Positions 44,092-52,229 of a stretch of 64,000 nucleotides of DNA are shown here, in pieces. The stretch comes from Desulfovibrio sp. TomC. Its GTDB lineage: Bacteria; Desulfobacterota; Desulfovibrionia; Desulfovibrionales; Desulfovibrionaceae. Position 1 is the stretch's first letter, and every line of letters starts with the position of its first letter. The translations under genes and the position numbers were made by a program. Below the pieces are notes generated by a model. It was not told where the DNA came from. It saw only the letters and a program-made list of their open reading frames with translations, and did no database searches. The stretch spans positions 124,001 to 188,000 of the forward strand of contig NZ_JSEH01000001.1 of assembly GCF_000801335.2 (NCBI RefSeq), given 5' to 3'.

Positions 44092-44162
44092 CAGGTCAAA
44101 AAAAAGCTTGCCAAGCCCGATAGGATTATATAAGTACCCGCTTCTGCACAGCATGACGGTTT

Positions 44163-44239
44163 GGCGAGGTAGCTCAGTTGGTTAGAGCATGCGGCTCATA
44201 TCCGCAGTGTCGGGGGTTCAATTCCCTCCCTCGCTACCA
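44163..44239 (+). tRNA. tRNA-Met (CAT)
   Basis: A 77-base cloverleaf with a D-arm (AGCTCAGTTGGTTAGAGC), anticodon stem TGCGG/CCGCA with loop CTCATAT (anticodon CAT at 44197-44199), T-arm GGGTTCAATTCCC and an encoded CCA. The first acceptor pair would be G-U. CAT could also be tRNA-Ile2, but the body looks like elongator Met. Confidence 0.92.
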
Positions 44240-44249
44240 ATAAGATCAA

Positions 44250-44281
44250 GGGTTTAGACGAAAGTCTAAGCCCTTTTTTTA
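44250..44281 (+). terminator. Rho-independent terminator after tRNA-Met
   Basis: GGGTTTAGAC pairs with GTCTAAGCCC (one G-U) around a GAAA loop, then a run of seven T. Confidence 0.92.
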
Positions 44282-44647
44282 TTTCCCTGCATTATTTTAT
44301 GATTAGTGGGCCACAAGTGGGCCAAATCAGTTGGCGTGGTGGCCCGGTCCGCTCCCTGCGCGTGAAGAAAACGGCCCCATTACGGGGCCGTTTCAGACTG
44401 CAGACAAAGTCCCGGCTGATTGCCGCCGGGCCTTTGTCTTTCCTTGGTCCCCTGGGGCTGGGACTGGCCCAAGAAAGGCCTGTCCCCGGGCCGTGGCTCC
44501 CGGATCAGGAAAACCTCGCCAACGTCTCGCGCCCACGCCATGCACTCGGCGTGACAGCCCGAATGTCCGGGAACGGCGCGGGCGATCTTCATTTCCGGTT
44601 TTGCGCCCGTGCCAGCCCTCTCCCCGGATTCATCCCAAGCGTCCTTG
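44282..44647. other. Non-coding stretch with tandem hairpins after tRNA-Met
   Basis: No convincing gene. It begins with two GTGGGCCA copies close together (about 44308-44326). Two hairpins follow: AACGGCCCC/GGGGCCGTT with a T-run on the minus strand (a terminator candidate for the YciI gene), and GACAAAG..CCCGGC/GCCGGG..CTTTGTC (44402-44440) with a short T-run on the plus strand. A minus-strand frame is open across this region, but it has no ribosome site or homology. Confidence 0.5.
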
Positions 44648-44935
44648 TCAATCGAGCAAGGCTGACAGTTGCGGGGCCACTTTACCCGGTATGAATTCGA
44701 TGATTTCGTAGTTGGCTGCGCCTTCGCGGGCAAAGGGATCATCAGCCAAAATGGTTTCCAAAATGGACCGGCTCTCGGCCCGGGCCAGGATCACACCGCC
44801 GGTACGCGGTTCCTGACGCCCGGACGCCAGAAAAACACCGCGGGCAAACGTATCTTCCAAATAGCGAAAATGGGCCTCAAGCAGTGCATCAATGACCTCC
44901 AAAGGTTTTTGGTAGGTCAAAATCACGAGGAACAT
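44648..44935 (-). CDS. YciI-like protein
   Basis: 95 residues matching the YCII fold: FLVILTYQKPLEVIDALLEAH, the conserved HFRYLEDTFARGVFLASGRQ run and ADDPFAREG, with a conserved His and Asp. Such proteins are small alpha-beta barrels of mostly unknown enzyme activity. A perfect AGGAGA site precedes the ATG. Divergent from the cNMP-binding gene. Confidence 0.85.
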   Translation of the reverse strand: MFLVILTYQKPLEVIDALLEAHFRYLEDTFARGVFLASGRQEPRTGGVILARAESRSILETILADDPFAREGAANYEIIEFIPGKVAPQLSALLD

Positions 44936-45034
44936 GGACTGTCTCCTTTTCCTTCATAGGACATTCGTATAACAAATCCAGGGGATGAACGGCAACATGC
45001 CCCCTGACCACAATGAGCCCCGGAGGATCGGCCC

Positions 45035-45502
45035 ATGGAAGCAAGCGACCTTGACGACATCGCCACCCTGCTCGACAGCCTGAAACTCGGCGCAACCCTT
45101 GGTTGGGAGGATGTTCGTAACATTGCCGGGTATATGCAGGTCAAGAGCTTCCCGGCCGGCACCACGATCATTCAGGAAGGCCGCAAGGCTTCTTCTCTGG
45201 CCTTTATCGAGTCGGGCGTGGTCACCATCCAGAAAGAAGAAGCCGGGGGATCGGAACGCCATATCATCGACCTGAGTCGAGACGCCGTCATAGGGGAGGT
45301 TGCCTTTTTCGACAGTGAACCGCGCTCGGCCACAGTGGTGGCCAAAACTGACGTTCGCCTGCTCATCCTTACCCGGGAGCGTTTTAATGACCTGGCCGCA
45401 AGCAACCCGGCCCTGGCCATCAATATCCTCTTTTATATCGGCCGGGTGCTCAGCCGCCGCTTGCGTCAGGTGACGGGCCGCTTCGTTGGCCTGCTGGCCT
45501 GA
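45035..45502 (+). CDS. Cyclic nucleotide-binding domain protein
   Basis: 155 residues with a single CAP-family cNMP domain: PAGTTIIQEGRKASSLAFIE, GEVAFFDSEPRSATVVA (the phosphate-binding cassette, with an Arg) and a C helix. No helix-turn-helix follows, so it is not a Crp-type regulator but a stand-alone sensor that probably binds a partner. GGAGGA lies upstream of the ATG. Confidence 0.85.
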   Translation: MEASDLDDIATLLDSLKLGATLGWEDVRNIAGYMQVKSFPAGTTIIQEGRKASSLAFIESGVVTIQKEEAGGSERHIIDLSRDAVIGEVAFFDSEPRSATVVAKTDVRLLILTRERFNDLAASNPALAINILFYIGRVLSRRLRQVTGRFVGLLA

Positions 45503-45597
45503 ATGTAGTTCTTGCTTCTTTTGATCTCACCCTGTCGGATGCCATGCCTTTTCCACTGCCTTTAGGCCTCTGCTTTGGCGACGGACAGGTTCTCCAT

Positions 45598-45645
45598 AAA
45601 AAATGCCCGCTCCATGCCTTGCTGCAGCAAGACAGGAAGCGGGCG
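45598..45645 (-). terminator. Rho-independent terminator of the chemoreceptor gene
   Basis: On the minus strand GCCCGCT pairs with AGCGGGC around a loop and is followed by TTTTTT. It sits just after the receptor gene stop. Confidence 0.8.
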
Positions 45646-45665
45646 TTTGAGCAAACGGCGCGCGT

Positions 45666-47696
45666 TCAGGCCGGCAGGGCCGCCTGCCCGTCCTCCAGAC
45701 CGGAAATGACAGTTTCGAGATCTCGGGCCTGTCCAGCCAGCGCGGTCACAGCCTGGGACGAGGCGATCATGGCCGCTGCCGTCTGGTTGGAGATGCGGCT
45801 AATTTCCTCGGCGGACTGGCGAATCTGCTCAGTCGTCGCTGACTGCTCTTCGGCAGCAGCGGCCATGGAACGGATCTGATCCGAAGTGCGTGAGACAATG
45901 CCCACGATTTCCTGAAGCATCACCCCGGAGGCATTGGCCTTGTCCGTGCCGGCAGCAATGGCCCGGCTGGTTTCGTCGGTCTTGGCGCTGTTCTTGCGCA
46001 CACTCTGTTGCATGGTGGTGATAAATCCAGCCACGTCCTTGGTTGCGGCCATGGTTTTTTCAGCGAGCTTTCGCACCTCGTCGGCAACTACGGCGAAACC
46101 GCGTCCCGCCTCCCCAGCCCGGGCTGCCTCAATCGCGGCATTGAGGGCCAGAAGGTTGGTCTGATCGGCGATATCGGCAATGACCCCCATGATCTTGCCA
46201 ATACCGTCAGCCTGACCGCCAAGGTCGTCCATGTCCCGGCGCAATTCCTCGGCCAATTGGTTGACATGGCGAATGGACAGCACCACCTCGGAGACCATGT
46301 CCGCTCCAGCCGTGGCCTTGCCCCGGGCGTCATCAGCCAGGGATGCGGCAGCCGAGGCGTTTTTGGCCACCTCCATGACTGCGTCGTTCATGGCATCCAT
46401 GGCCAGCGCCGTCTCGCCGATGCGCTCCTTTTGAGCAGAGGCGCCCTGCTCTACACTGTCCACCTGCCGGGCCAAGGCTTCGGTCTCCTGGGCGAGGGTA
46501 TCAGCAATGGATTTGGCCTCCTGGGCCGTCGTCAGCATCCGGTCAGTCTGCTCACGCATAACAATCTCATTGCGGCGCAATTCCGAATAATCGGCATACA
46601 CGCACAGTGCCCCCATGAGCTTGCCGTTAATTGCATTATACAAAACCGTGGCGTCAATCAGGACATTTCGCATATTGCCTTTGCGGGAAATGAGCTCCAC
46701 TTCTTTGCGTATTTGTCTATTCTCGGCCATGGCCAGCCCAAGGACCGTCTTGCGCCCGGCATCGCCGTAAAAGAATTCAGCCACATTGCGTCCGTAATAG
46801 TCTTCCGGCCGGCCGGTTAGCTCAAGGAGTTGCATAAGAGTGTCGTTGGTCAAACGCAGATTCTCAACGGTGTCCACCACCACGAACGGGGTGGCCATCC
46901 CGGCCACGATGCCCTGATAGTAGCCCAGGGAATCTTCGAGATGACGCACCATGGCCTGCAACGAGCCGCTTATGGCTTCAAACTCTCGCGGTAACCCGGT
47001 TCTCGGGCGTGAGGTAAAATCCCCGGTGGCGATAGAGCTGGCATACGTGATAAGCGCCTCGGCCCCACCGGACACGCCGCGAATGAGCCAGGCAATCAAA
47101 GCCATCAGCAAGAGGACAGACAATACAGCCATACCTAGAAAGAGTCGAAAGACGGAGGCTTCTCCGGCCTTAATGGCATCGAGATTGGCTTTTGACACTT
47201 TGACCTGTACGTCAATAGCCTCCTGGACGGTCTTTTTCACGGATCGCCACAGTGGCGTTTCCTCGGAATTAAGCAACTGCACTGCCTTGGCCGTATCACC
47301 GGCAGTGGCCATGTCCATCAGTTTACGTTTGAGCAGGTGACTGGCATCCCAGTTCGGCAGCAGACTGTTCAGGGTGGAGGCCATGCTGCCCGTTGCCAGG
47401 GCTGACGCAGCAGCCAAGGCTTCCCGAAATTCTTTGTCGGCGTGGGTATAATTATCGCGCGCTTTCTGGTCAGTCGGGTTGAGAATGACGTTACGAGTCG
47501 CTTGTTCAGTCTGAAGGCCTTGGGCATAGACATCCTGAAGATGGTAGAGCAACGGTCCGTCGACAGTGCTCACATTCTCCAGGTAGCCAAGCATTCTGCT
47601 TTGTTGTATATATAAGAGAGTAAGAGTCAGACTCGCCCCGATGAGACTGGCAACACCAAGGGTCATCAAGAGTGCTTTCAAACTTAACCTATTCAT
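45666..47696 (-). CDS. Transmembrane methyl-accepting chemotaxis protein with PAS domain
   Basis: 676 residues. An N-terminal transmembrane helix, a periplasmic four-helix-type sensor (about 30-185), a second helix (about 188-208), HAMP, a PAS domain (about 260-370) and a signalling domain whose tip reads [20 protein letters not shown]. The tail lacks an NWETF-like CheR docking peptide. The ATG at 47696 has GGAGGA upstream. A -10-like TATAAT and palindrome lie 120-140 bases upstream. Confidence 0.92.
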   Translation of the reverse strand: MNRLSLKALLMTLGVASLIGASLTLTLLYIQQSRMLGYLENVSTVDGPLLYHLQDVYAQGLQTEQATRNVILNPTDQKARDNYTHADKEFREALAAASALATGSMASTLNSLLPNWDASHLLKRKLMDMATAGDTAKAVQLLNSEETPLWRSVKKTVQEAIDVQVKVSKANLDAIKAGEASVFRLFLGMAVLSVLLLMALIAWLIRGVSGGAEALITYASSIATGDFTSRPRTGLPREFEAISGSLQAMVRHLEDSLGYYQGIVAGMATPFVVVDTVENLRLTNDTLMQLLELTGRPEDYYGRNVAEFFYGDAGRKTVLGLAMAENRQIRKEVELISRKGNMRNVLIDATVLYNAINGKLMGALCVYADYSELRRNEIVMREQTDRMLTTAQEAKSIADTLAQETEALARQVDSVEQGASAQKERIGETALAMDAMNDAVMEVAKNASAAASLADDARGKATAGADMVSEVVLSIRHVNQLAEELRRDMDDLGGQADGIGKIMGVIADIADQTNLLALNAAIEAARAGEAGRGFAVVADEVRKLAEKTMAATKDVAGFITTMQQSVRKNSAKTDETSRAIAAGTDKANASGVMLQEIVGIVSRTSDQIRSMAAAAEEQSATTEQIRQSAEEISRISNQTAAAMIASSQAVTALAGQARDLETVISGLEDGQAALPA

Positions 47697-48169
47697 TAAT
47701 CTCCTCCTGACTGTCCACTGGACAGCAAATGCCAAAGGCGTCATTTGCACGCGCCGATCTTGCACAACATGTCGGAAAAACGACAACTATGTTTCATCCG
47801 TGTATTTTTGTCATAGATTATAGCCAATCTATTGGCAACAAACATGTCTTTTGAGAAAATCATCACAATATTTCGTATTTCAAGCAGTTCCCTGCTCTGG
47901 ATATTGTGATATTTTGAACAATCAGCATAATGATGGACATGCTCCAGGTGGCGACAGGCTCAATATCAATCTGCTCTTGCCTATTCTTCAGAAGTGGCCA
48001 TGGCGGAATTTTCCCTGTAAAAAATGCTTTCCGTGCCGCTTCGCACGCGATAAGGAAAAAGAAACTTGTTCGATGATGATCGAAAATTTTCGATCCAAGC
48101 TGCCGTATTTCAGCCGCATGCCCAGTCGGCGAGCCTGGCCGAACAGGACGATGCCAAGGAGTTGCCCCT
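47697..48169. other. Gap between receptor and lipoprotein genes
   Basis: Gap of 473 bases with no supported gene. It holds the receptor upstream region with the palindrome described separately and an AT-rich stretch around 47,820-48,080. Confidence 0.5.
47817..47836 (-). promoter_or_regulatory. Candidate promoter/operator of the chemoreceptor gene
   Basis: On the minus strand a TATAAT hexamer (47817-47822) is directly preceded by the palindrome GCCAAT-AG-ATTGGC (47823-47836). The -35 is poor, so control by a bound regulator would be plausible. Candidate only. Confidence 0.35.
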
Positions 48170-48415
48170 ATGCGCCGAATTGTTCCCCTGCTGTTTTTGG
48201 CCCTGTTTTTGGCCAGCGGTTGCACCCGTCCGCCCTATGCCAAACCCGGGGCAGAGCTCTCTGCCGTGGAAGACGACTACACAGATTGTTACAGCAAGGC
48301 CTCGCTTTCGGTGAATACGCCGCCATTCCCGGATCGCCCCTTGTCCGTGGTTGACAGCGATGCCGATGCCTGCATGAAGGATCGGGGCTACGCATCCAAA
48401 ATCCGGATGTTTTAG
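48170..48415 (+). CDS. Small lipoprotein (81 aa)
   Basis: 81 residues with a lipobox LASGC (Cys18) ending a hydrophobic signal segment, then a soluble part with Cys residues (DDYTDCYSKAS; DADACMKDRGY). Predicted to be lipid-anchored in a membrane. AAGGAG precedes the ATG. Not recognised; the CMKDRGY element resembles small lipoproteins of proteobacteria. Confidence 0.78.
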   Translation: MRRIVPLLFLALFLASGCTRPPYAKPGAELSAVEDDYTDCYSKASLSVNTPPFPDRPLSVVDSDADACMKDRGYASKIRMF

Positions 48416-48466
48416 GGCCTCTCCCCCTTGCGCTTCGGGGGAAAAGCGTTACATTGATGTTTCGAC

Positions 48467-48825
48467 GGGGGTGCCCTGGTTTCGACGGGGATAGTGAAGC
48501 CCTGGTTGCAGGCCGAGGTGCCGCGAGGCCTCGTAAAACACGCGGCAACTGGTTAACTGCCAACGATTACGACTACGCTCTGGCTGCTTAATTGACAGTC
48601 AGCGTTCCATCAGTTGACGCCTGATATGCTGGACCGGAACGCCAAACCCCATCAGGCTGGCGCGAACCCTCGTCCGTTGGGGTAAGCTCGAGACAATAGA
48701 CGGACTGGCCGGAGGCGGCCCGGCCGAAAGGCCTGCCCGAGGCGAGATTGTTTTTCGGTCTAAGCCTGTAGACGCCTGGAGTGGAGCATTCTCGGACGGG
48801 GGTTCGATTCCCCCCACCTCCACCA
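48467..48825 (+). ncRNA. ssrA: tmRNA (ssrA)
   Basis: 5' acceptor strand GGGGGTG (48467-48473) pairs with CACCTCC before the encoded CCA; the conserved GGTTTCGACGGGG follows. The T-arm GGGGGTTCGATTCCCCC is present. The tag reading frame 48559-48591 encodes ANDYDYALAA and a TAA, so the tag is A-ANDYDYALAA; resume codon GCC. It rescues stalled ribosomes and marks products for ClpXP/ClpAP. The motif TTTCGACGGGG also occurs just before the 5' end. Confidence 0.96.
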
Positions 48826-48877
48826 ACCACCCCATCGACACCGTCCGTTACGGTTCAAAAAATCAAAAATTTCAGCC

Positions 48878-48914
48878 AAGAAGCCGGTCCGCCAGGGCCG
48901 GCTTCTTCCGTTTT
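48878..48914 (+). terminator. Rho-independent terminator after tmRNA
   Basis: AAGAAGCCGG pairs with CCGGCTTCTT over a ten-base loop, followed by CCGTTTT. Confidence 0.82.
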
Positions 48915-49245
48915 GGGCCGTTGATATCCACGCTCGCCTTGAGACGTTCCTTGAGGAACAGGTTATGGACACTCTCCGCATCTCCTGGTCCACACCTTCC
49001 AAATGCTTGCTCTCGTATTCTCCATAGTCTCCAGGAACGTCGCGGTGTCAAAATATCGGACTCAACCTGCCGGTATTGTATGACTCTGCAACGGCCTCCT
49101 TGTTTTGACTCTGTCAGGGGTGCTCCGAAGATCGCCGGAGACTCGCCGGCCCTTTTGCTTTCCTGAATGCCTTCGCGCTCTCAACTCCAGACTGGCTATG
49201 TTGGAGTTGTTCCACGGCCTGACCACACGGGGCTTCCTTGCCTCC
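48915..49245. other. Gap between tmRNA terminator and kdp relic
   Basis: No supported gene and no clear integrase or attachment repeat, although tmRNA 3' ends are common integration sites. It may be residual DNA of the decayed kdp locus. Confidence 0.4.
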
Positions 49246-49745
49246 TTCGACAAGGGCGGCGGCTATTACAACACCAATTCCGCCCATCCTTTTACAATCC
49301 CACGCCACTGACCAATTTATTAGAAATGCTGTCCATTCTACTCTTCCCAGCGGCCTTCCGGCACACCTTCAGGGCGATGATCGGCGACCGGCGACAGGGG
49401 CAGGCCGTGCTCGCAGCCATGGCCATCCTCTTTGCCGGCTTCTCATATCTGACCCTGGCCGCCGAGTCCGTCCCCCACCCGGCTCTGGCCGGCATCGGCG
49501 TGGTTTCAACCCCGAGTCTTGAGGGCACTGAGATGCGCTTCGGCACGGCCTGTCCGGCCCTGTGGGCCGCCGCCACCAACGCCTCCAATGGCACGGTCAA
49601 CGCCATGCACGACAGTTTCATGCCCGTGGGCGGTCTGTATCCCATGCAGCTCATGCAGCTTGGCAAAGCGGTCTTCGGCGGCGCTGGCTCGGGACTCTAC
49701 GGCTTGCCGGTCTCAGCCATGGTGGCGGTCTTCGTGGCCGAGCTC
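49246..49745 (+). pseudogene. kdpA: kdpA relic (potassium-transporting ATPase A subunit)
   Basis: Frame one encodes GGGYYNTNSAHPF; after a one-base loss near 49294 the text continues in another frame as NPTPLTNLLEMLSILLFPAA, MIGDRRQGQAVLAAM, EMRFGTACPALWAAATNASN, GTVNAMHDSF and VFGGAGSGLYG. This matches the centre of KdpA (GGGFFNANSAHPFENPTPL ... SGLYG). Both gene ends are missing. kdpA once formed the K+-selective channel of the Kdp pump. Confidence 0.85.
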
Positions 49746-49910
49746 AGATTGCTCAAGGAAATGTGGGGCAGAAGACACAGCCAAGGGCAGGAGCATTCCG
49801 TGCGCATCCACGTCCACAAGTTGCGCCAGAAAATTGAACAGGACCCGGCGCGCCCCCGGTATCTCCATACGGCAGCCGGCGTTGGCTACCTGTTTTTGGG
49901 AACTGTCTCG
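49746..49910 (+). pseudogene. kdpE: kdpE 3' relic, fused in frame to kdpA remains
   Basis: Directly after the KdpA-like VAVFVAE, the same frame reads LRLLKEMWG, IHVHKLRQKIEQDPARPRYL and GVGYLF, the end of the winged-helix domain of KdpE-type regulators. This implies that one deletion removed the rest of kdpA, all of kdpB, kdpC and kdpD, and most of kdpE. The frame runs on to 50051 without homology. Confidence 0.8.
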
Positions 49911-49973
49911 GGCGGACTTCAATGCGGCAATGGACCTGTATTGTTCGTGTGCATATATATGCGCCAATGGCGG

Positions 49974-50756
49974 CTAGTTTTTATTCGGAGCTGCGTCCAA
50001 CTGCTTAAATCCACATTGACGCATGATAGCCTGCCCGGCGCTGCTTTGTAAAAACGTGAGGAACGCCCGGGCAGCCTCCTGGTGCACGCATGATTTCAGC
50101 AAGGCAACTGGGTAAATAATGGGATTGTGTCCGGTCATATTTGCCACAACCCGGACCTTCCGGCTGGCGAGACGGGCATCCGTGGCGTAGACAAAGGCCG
50201 CGTCGACCTCGCCCAAGGCGACATAGTCAAGCGCCTGCTTGACGGAAAGGCCATAGACCATCTTAGCCTCAAGTTGTTGCCACAGGCCGGCTTTCACCAA
50301 AACCTGTTTGGTATAGCTGCCGGCCGGCACGGCGTCTGGTTCGCCGAGGGCCACCCGCCCCACCCGGGGGTTAGCGAGATCAGACAGACTGTTGATGTCG
50401 ACGGCATCGATTGGCACAACCAGCATTAGGTCGTTGCCTGTGAAATCGACGCGGCTGGCCTCGTCGATAAATCCGGCCTTCTGCGCCCTGTCCATGGTTT
50501 CCCGATCCGCCGGCACAAAAACGTCAACAGGCGCGCCTGCTTCGATTTGTTGCAACAGCTGTCCCGAACCGGCGAAATTGGCGAAGACCTGCCATTGCGG
50601 ATTGGCGTTTTCAAAGGCAGTTTTGATTTCCGCCATGGCGTTGATGAGACTGGCTGCTCCGGAAACGATCAGCTCTTCGGCGGCGACGGTGCGGCAAACG
50701 CCCAGGCAGATCAAACAACTTAGGCAGATCAGCGAGGACAAGTGCTTGAGGGGCAT
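49974..50756 (-). CDS. modA: Molybdate ABC transporter substrate-binding protein ModA
   Basis: 260 residues. A Sec signal peptide (ending VAAEE) and the ModA pattern LIVSGAASLINAMAEIKTAF, FANFAGSGQLLQQIEAGAPV, DVFVPADRETMDRA and LGEPDAVPAGSYTKQVL. It binds molybdate or tungstate in the periplasm. modB and modC are not nearby, so it is an orphan here. Start ATG 50756 with AGGA upstream. It follows the two-component genes on the same strand by 16 bases. Confidence 0.88.
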   Translation of the reverse strand: MPLKHLSSLICLSCLICLGVCRTVAAEELIVSGAASLINAMAEIKTAFENANPQWQVFANFAGSGQLLQQIEAGAPVDVFVPADRETMDRAQKAGFIDEASRVDFTGNDLMLVVPIDAVDINSLSDLANPRVGRVALGEPDAVPAGSYTKQVLVKAGLWQQLEAKMVYGLSVKQALDYVALGEVDAAFVYATDARLASRKVRVVANMTGHNPIIYPVALLKSCVHQEAARAFLTFLQSSAGQAIMRQCGFKQLDAAPNKN

Positions 50757-50772
50757 ATGGCGTCCTGTGCAG

Positions 50773-51774
50773 TCAGGCAATACGGGGATAGGGATGCGCG
50801 ATGGCGCGGTGGCTCGTCTGCCTGGCGTGCTCCTGTCCTTCCTTGGAATGCCCGGGGTCGGCAAGGCAGCCGGCAGGTGGTTGCCGGTGCAGGGCTGAAC
50901 GATGGGACCGTGTGCGTTTTTCCGCATACATTCTGGCGTCAGCGCAGGAAACCAGATCGTCGAGGGCTCTGGCGCAATCGAGTTCCAGGCTGGATACGCC
51001 AACGCTTGCCGCCAGCGGATACGGCCGGCCGGCGCTGTTGTTGAAGACAGCCATGTTGTGCAGCAGACGCTCTTTGGGTTCGATAACTTCAAGATGCGTT
51101 TCCTGCAGGCCGAACACAGCGAATTCGTCGCCGCCAAGACGGGCCACGACATCGCCTTCCCGAAAGGTCTCTCGCAAGACTTGCGCCATGTCCTTGAGCA
51201 TACGGTCTCCTTCTTTATGACCGAGGCCGTCGTTAACCTTTTTCATGCCGTCCAGGTCCGCGTAGAGCAGGAAAGCGCCCCGCACCAGTCGCTGGGCAGA
51301 CTTGAACATCTGGCCGGCCAGGGCCAGAAAACCGCGTCGATTGAACAGGCCGGTCAGTTCGTCGGACAGGGCCGCGCCGGCGAGCTCCCGGTAGATCTGG
51401 TGGCGTTCGATGGCATGCAGGATGGCCCGAAAAAGGATTCTCCCGTCAAAGCTGCCTTTGACGATGAAATCCTGGGCTCCCTCGCGCACGGCCATGGTCG
51501 AGATCTCCTTGTCGTCGAGACCCGAGAGAACGATGATGGGAATATCCGGAAATTGGAGCCGGAGTGTCGTGAAGGTCGTCAGACCCGTGGAGTCGGGCAG
51601 ATTGAGATCAAGCAGCGCCACGTCGGCGCCGTTGTCCTCCAGAACTTTTACGCCATGCTCAAGCAGCGAGACGTGTTCGAGAATGAAGGCATGGTCCGCG
51701 TCGTCTTCGAGATAGGCCCGCACCAGTTCCGCATCCCCGTAGTCGTCTTCGATCAGCAATATCCGCAGTGTCAT
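50773..51774 (-). CDS. Response regulator with GGDEF (diguanylate cyclase) domain
   Basis: 333 residues. Receiver domain with EDDYGDAE and Asp in ALLDLNLPDSTG, then a GGDEF domain: DELTGLFNRRGF, LYADLDGMKKVNDGLGH and the intact signature RLGGDEF. It should make cyclic di-GMP when phosphorylated. Its start overlaps the upstream regulator stop (ATGA). The C-terminal 30 residues are low-similarity and may be read-through of a longer frame. Confidence 0.92.
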   Translation of the reverse strand: MTLRILLIEDDYGDAELVRAYLEDDADHAFILEHVSLLEHGVKVLEDNGADVALLDLNLPDSTGLTTFTTLRLQFPDIPIIVLSGLDDKEISTMAVREGAQDFIVKGSFDGRILFRAILHAIERHQIYRELAGAALSDELTGLFNRRGFLALAGQMFKSAQRLVRGAFLLYADLDGMKKVNDGLGHKEGDRMLKDMAQVLRETFREGDVVARLGGDEFAVFGLQETHLEVIEPKERLLHNMAVFNNSAGRPYPLAASVGVSSLELDCARALDDLVSCADARMYAEKRTRSHRSALHRQPPAGCLADPGHSKEGQEHARQTSHRAIAHPYPRIA

Positions 51775-52229
51775 GAGCAGACACCGCAGGCAGCGTCTCG
51801 GGGCGGCAACTTGGCCAGGCGCAGCCAGAAGCTTTCGACGCTTTTGATCATGAACTCAAAATCGTCCAGCCCAAACGGTTTTGTCAGGTAGCAGTTCGCC
51901 CCGAGATCGTAGCTGGCTTCAATGTCGCAGGGTGCGTCAGAGGTGCTCAAAATGAGCACGGGTATGGTTCGCAAGGCTTTGTCGCTTTTAAGGGCCTGCA
52001 GGACTTCCCGGCCGTCCATGAGCGGCATGTTGAGATCAAGCAAAATGAGATCAGGCCGTCGGACGTCCACATAGGCTCCTTCCCGGCGCAAAAAACGCAT
52101 GCCTTTCTCGCCGTCAGGAACGTGATCAATGGCGACATCGAAGGCTGCGTCCTGAAACACTTCACAGATGACTTCCGCGTCCCCTGCGTCGTCTTCCATA
52201 AGCAGGATGCGGAGTGCTGCATTTTTCAC
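51771..52229 (-). CDS. Single-domain response regulator
   Basis: 152 residues, GTG start at 52229 overlapping the kinase stop (GTGA). A receiver domain of the Rcp1 type: ILLMEDDAGDAEVI, LILLDLNMPLMDG, STSDAP and YLTKPFGLDDF. No output domain. Likely a phosphate carrier between the kinase and the cyclase. Confidence 0.9.
   Translation of the reverse strand: MKNAALRILLMEDDAGDAEVICEVFQDAAFDVAIDHVPDGEKGMRFLRREGAYVDVRRPDLILLDLNMPLMDGREVLQALKSDKALRTIPVLILSTSDAPCDIEASYDLGANCYLTKPFGLDDFEFMIKSVESFWLRLAKLPPRDAACGVCS

Noticed and set aside
44299-44742. Open frames on both strands after tRNA-Met
   Set aside because: They overlap terminator-like hairpins and the YciI gene; no ribosome site and no family.
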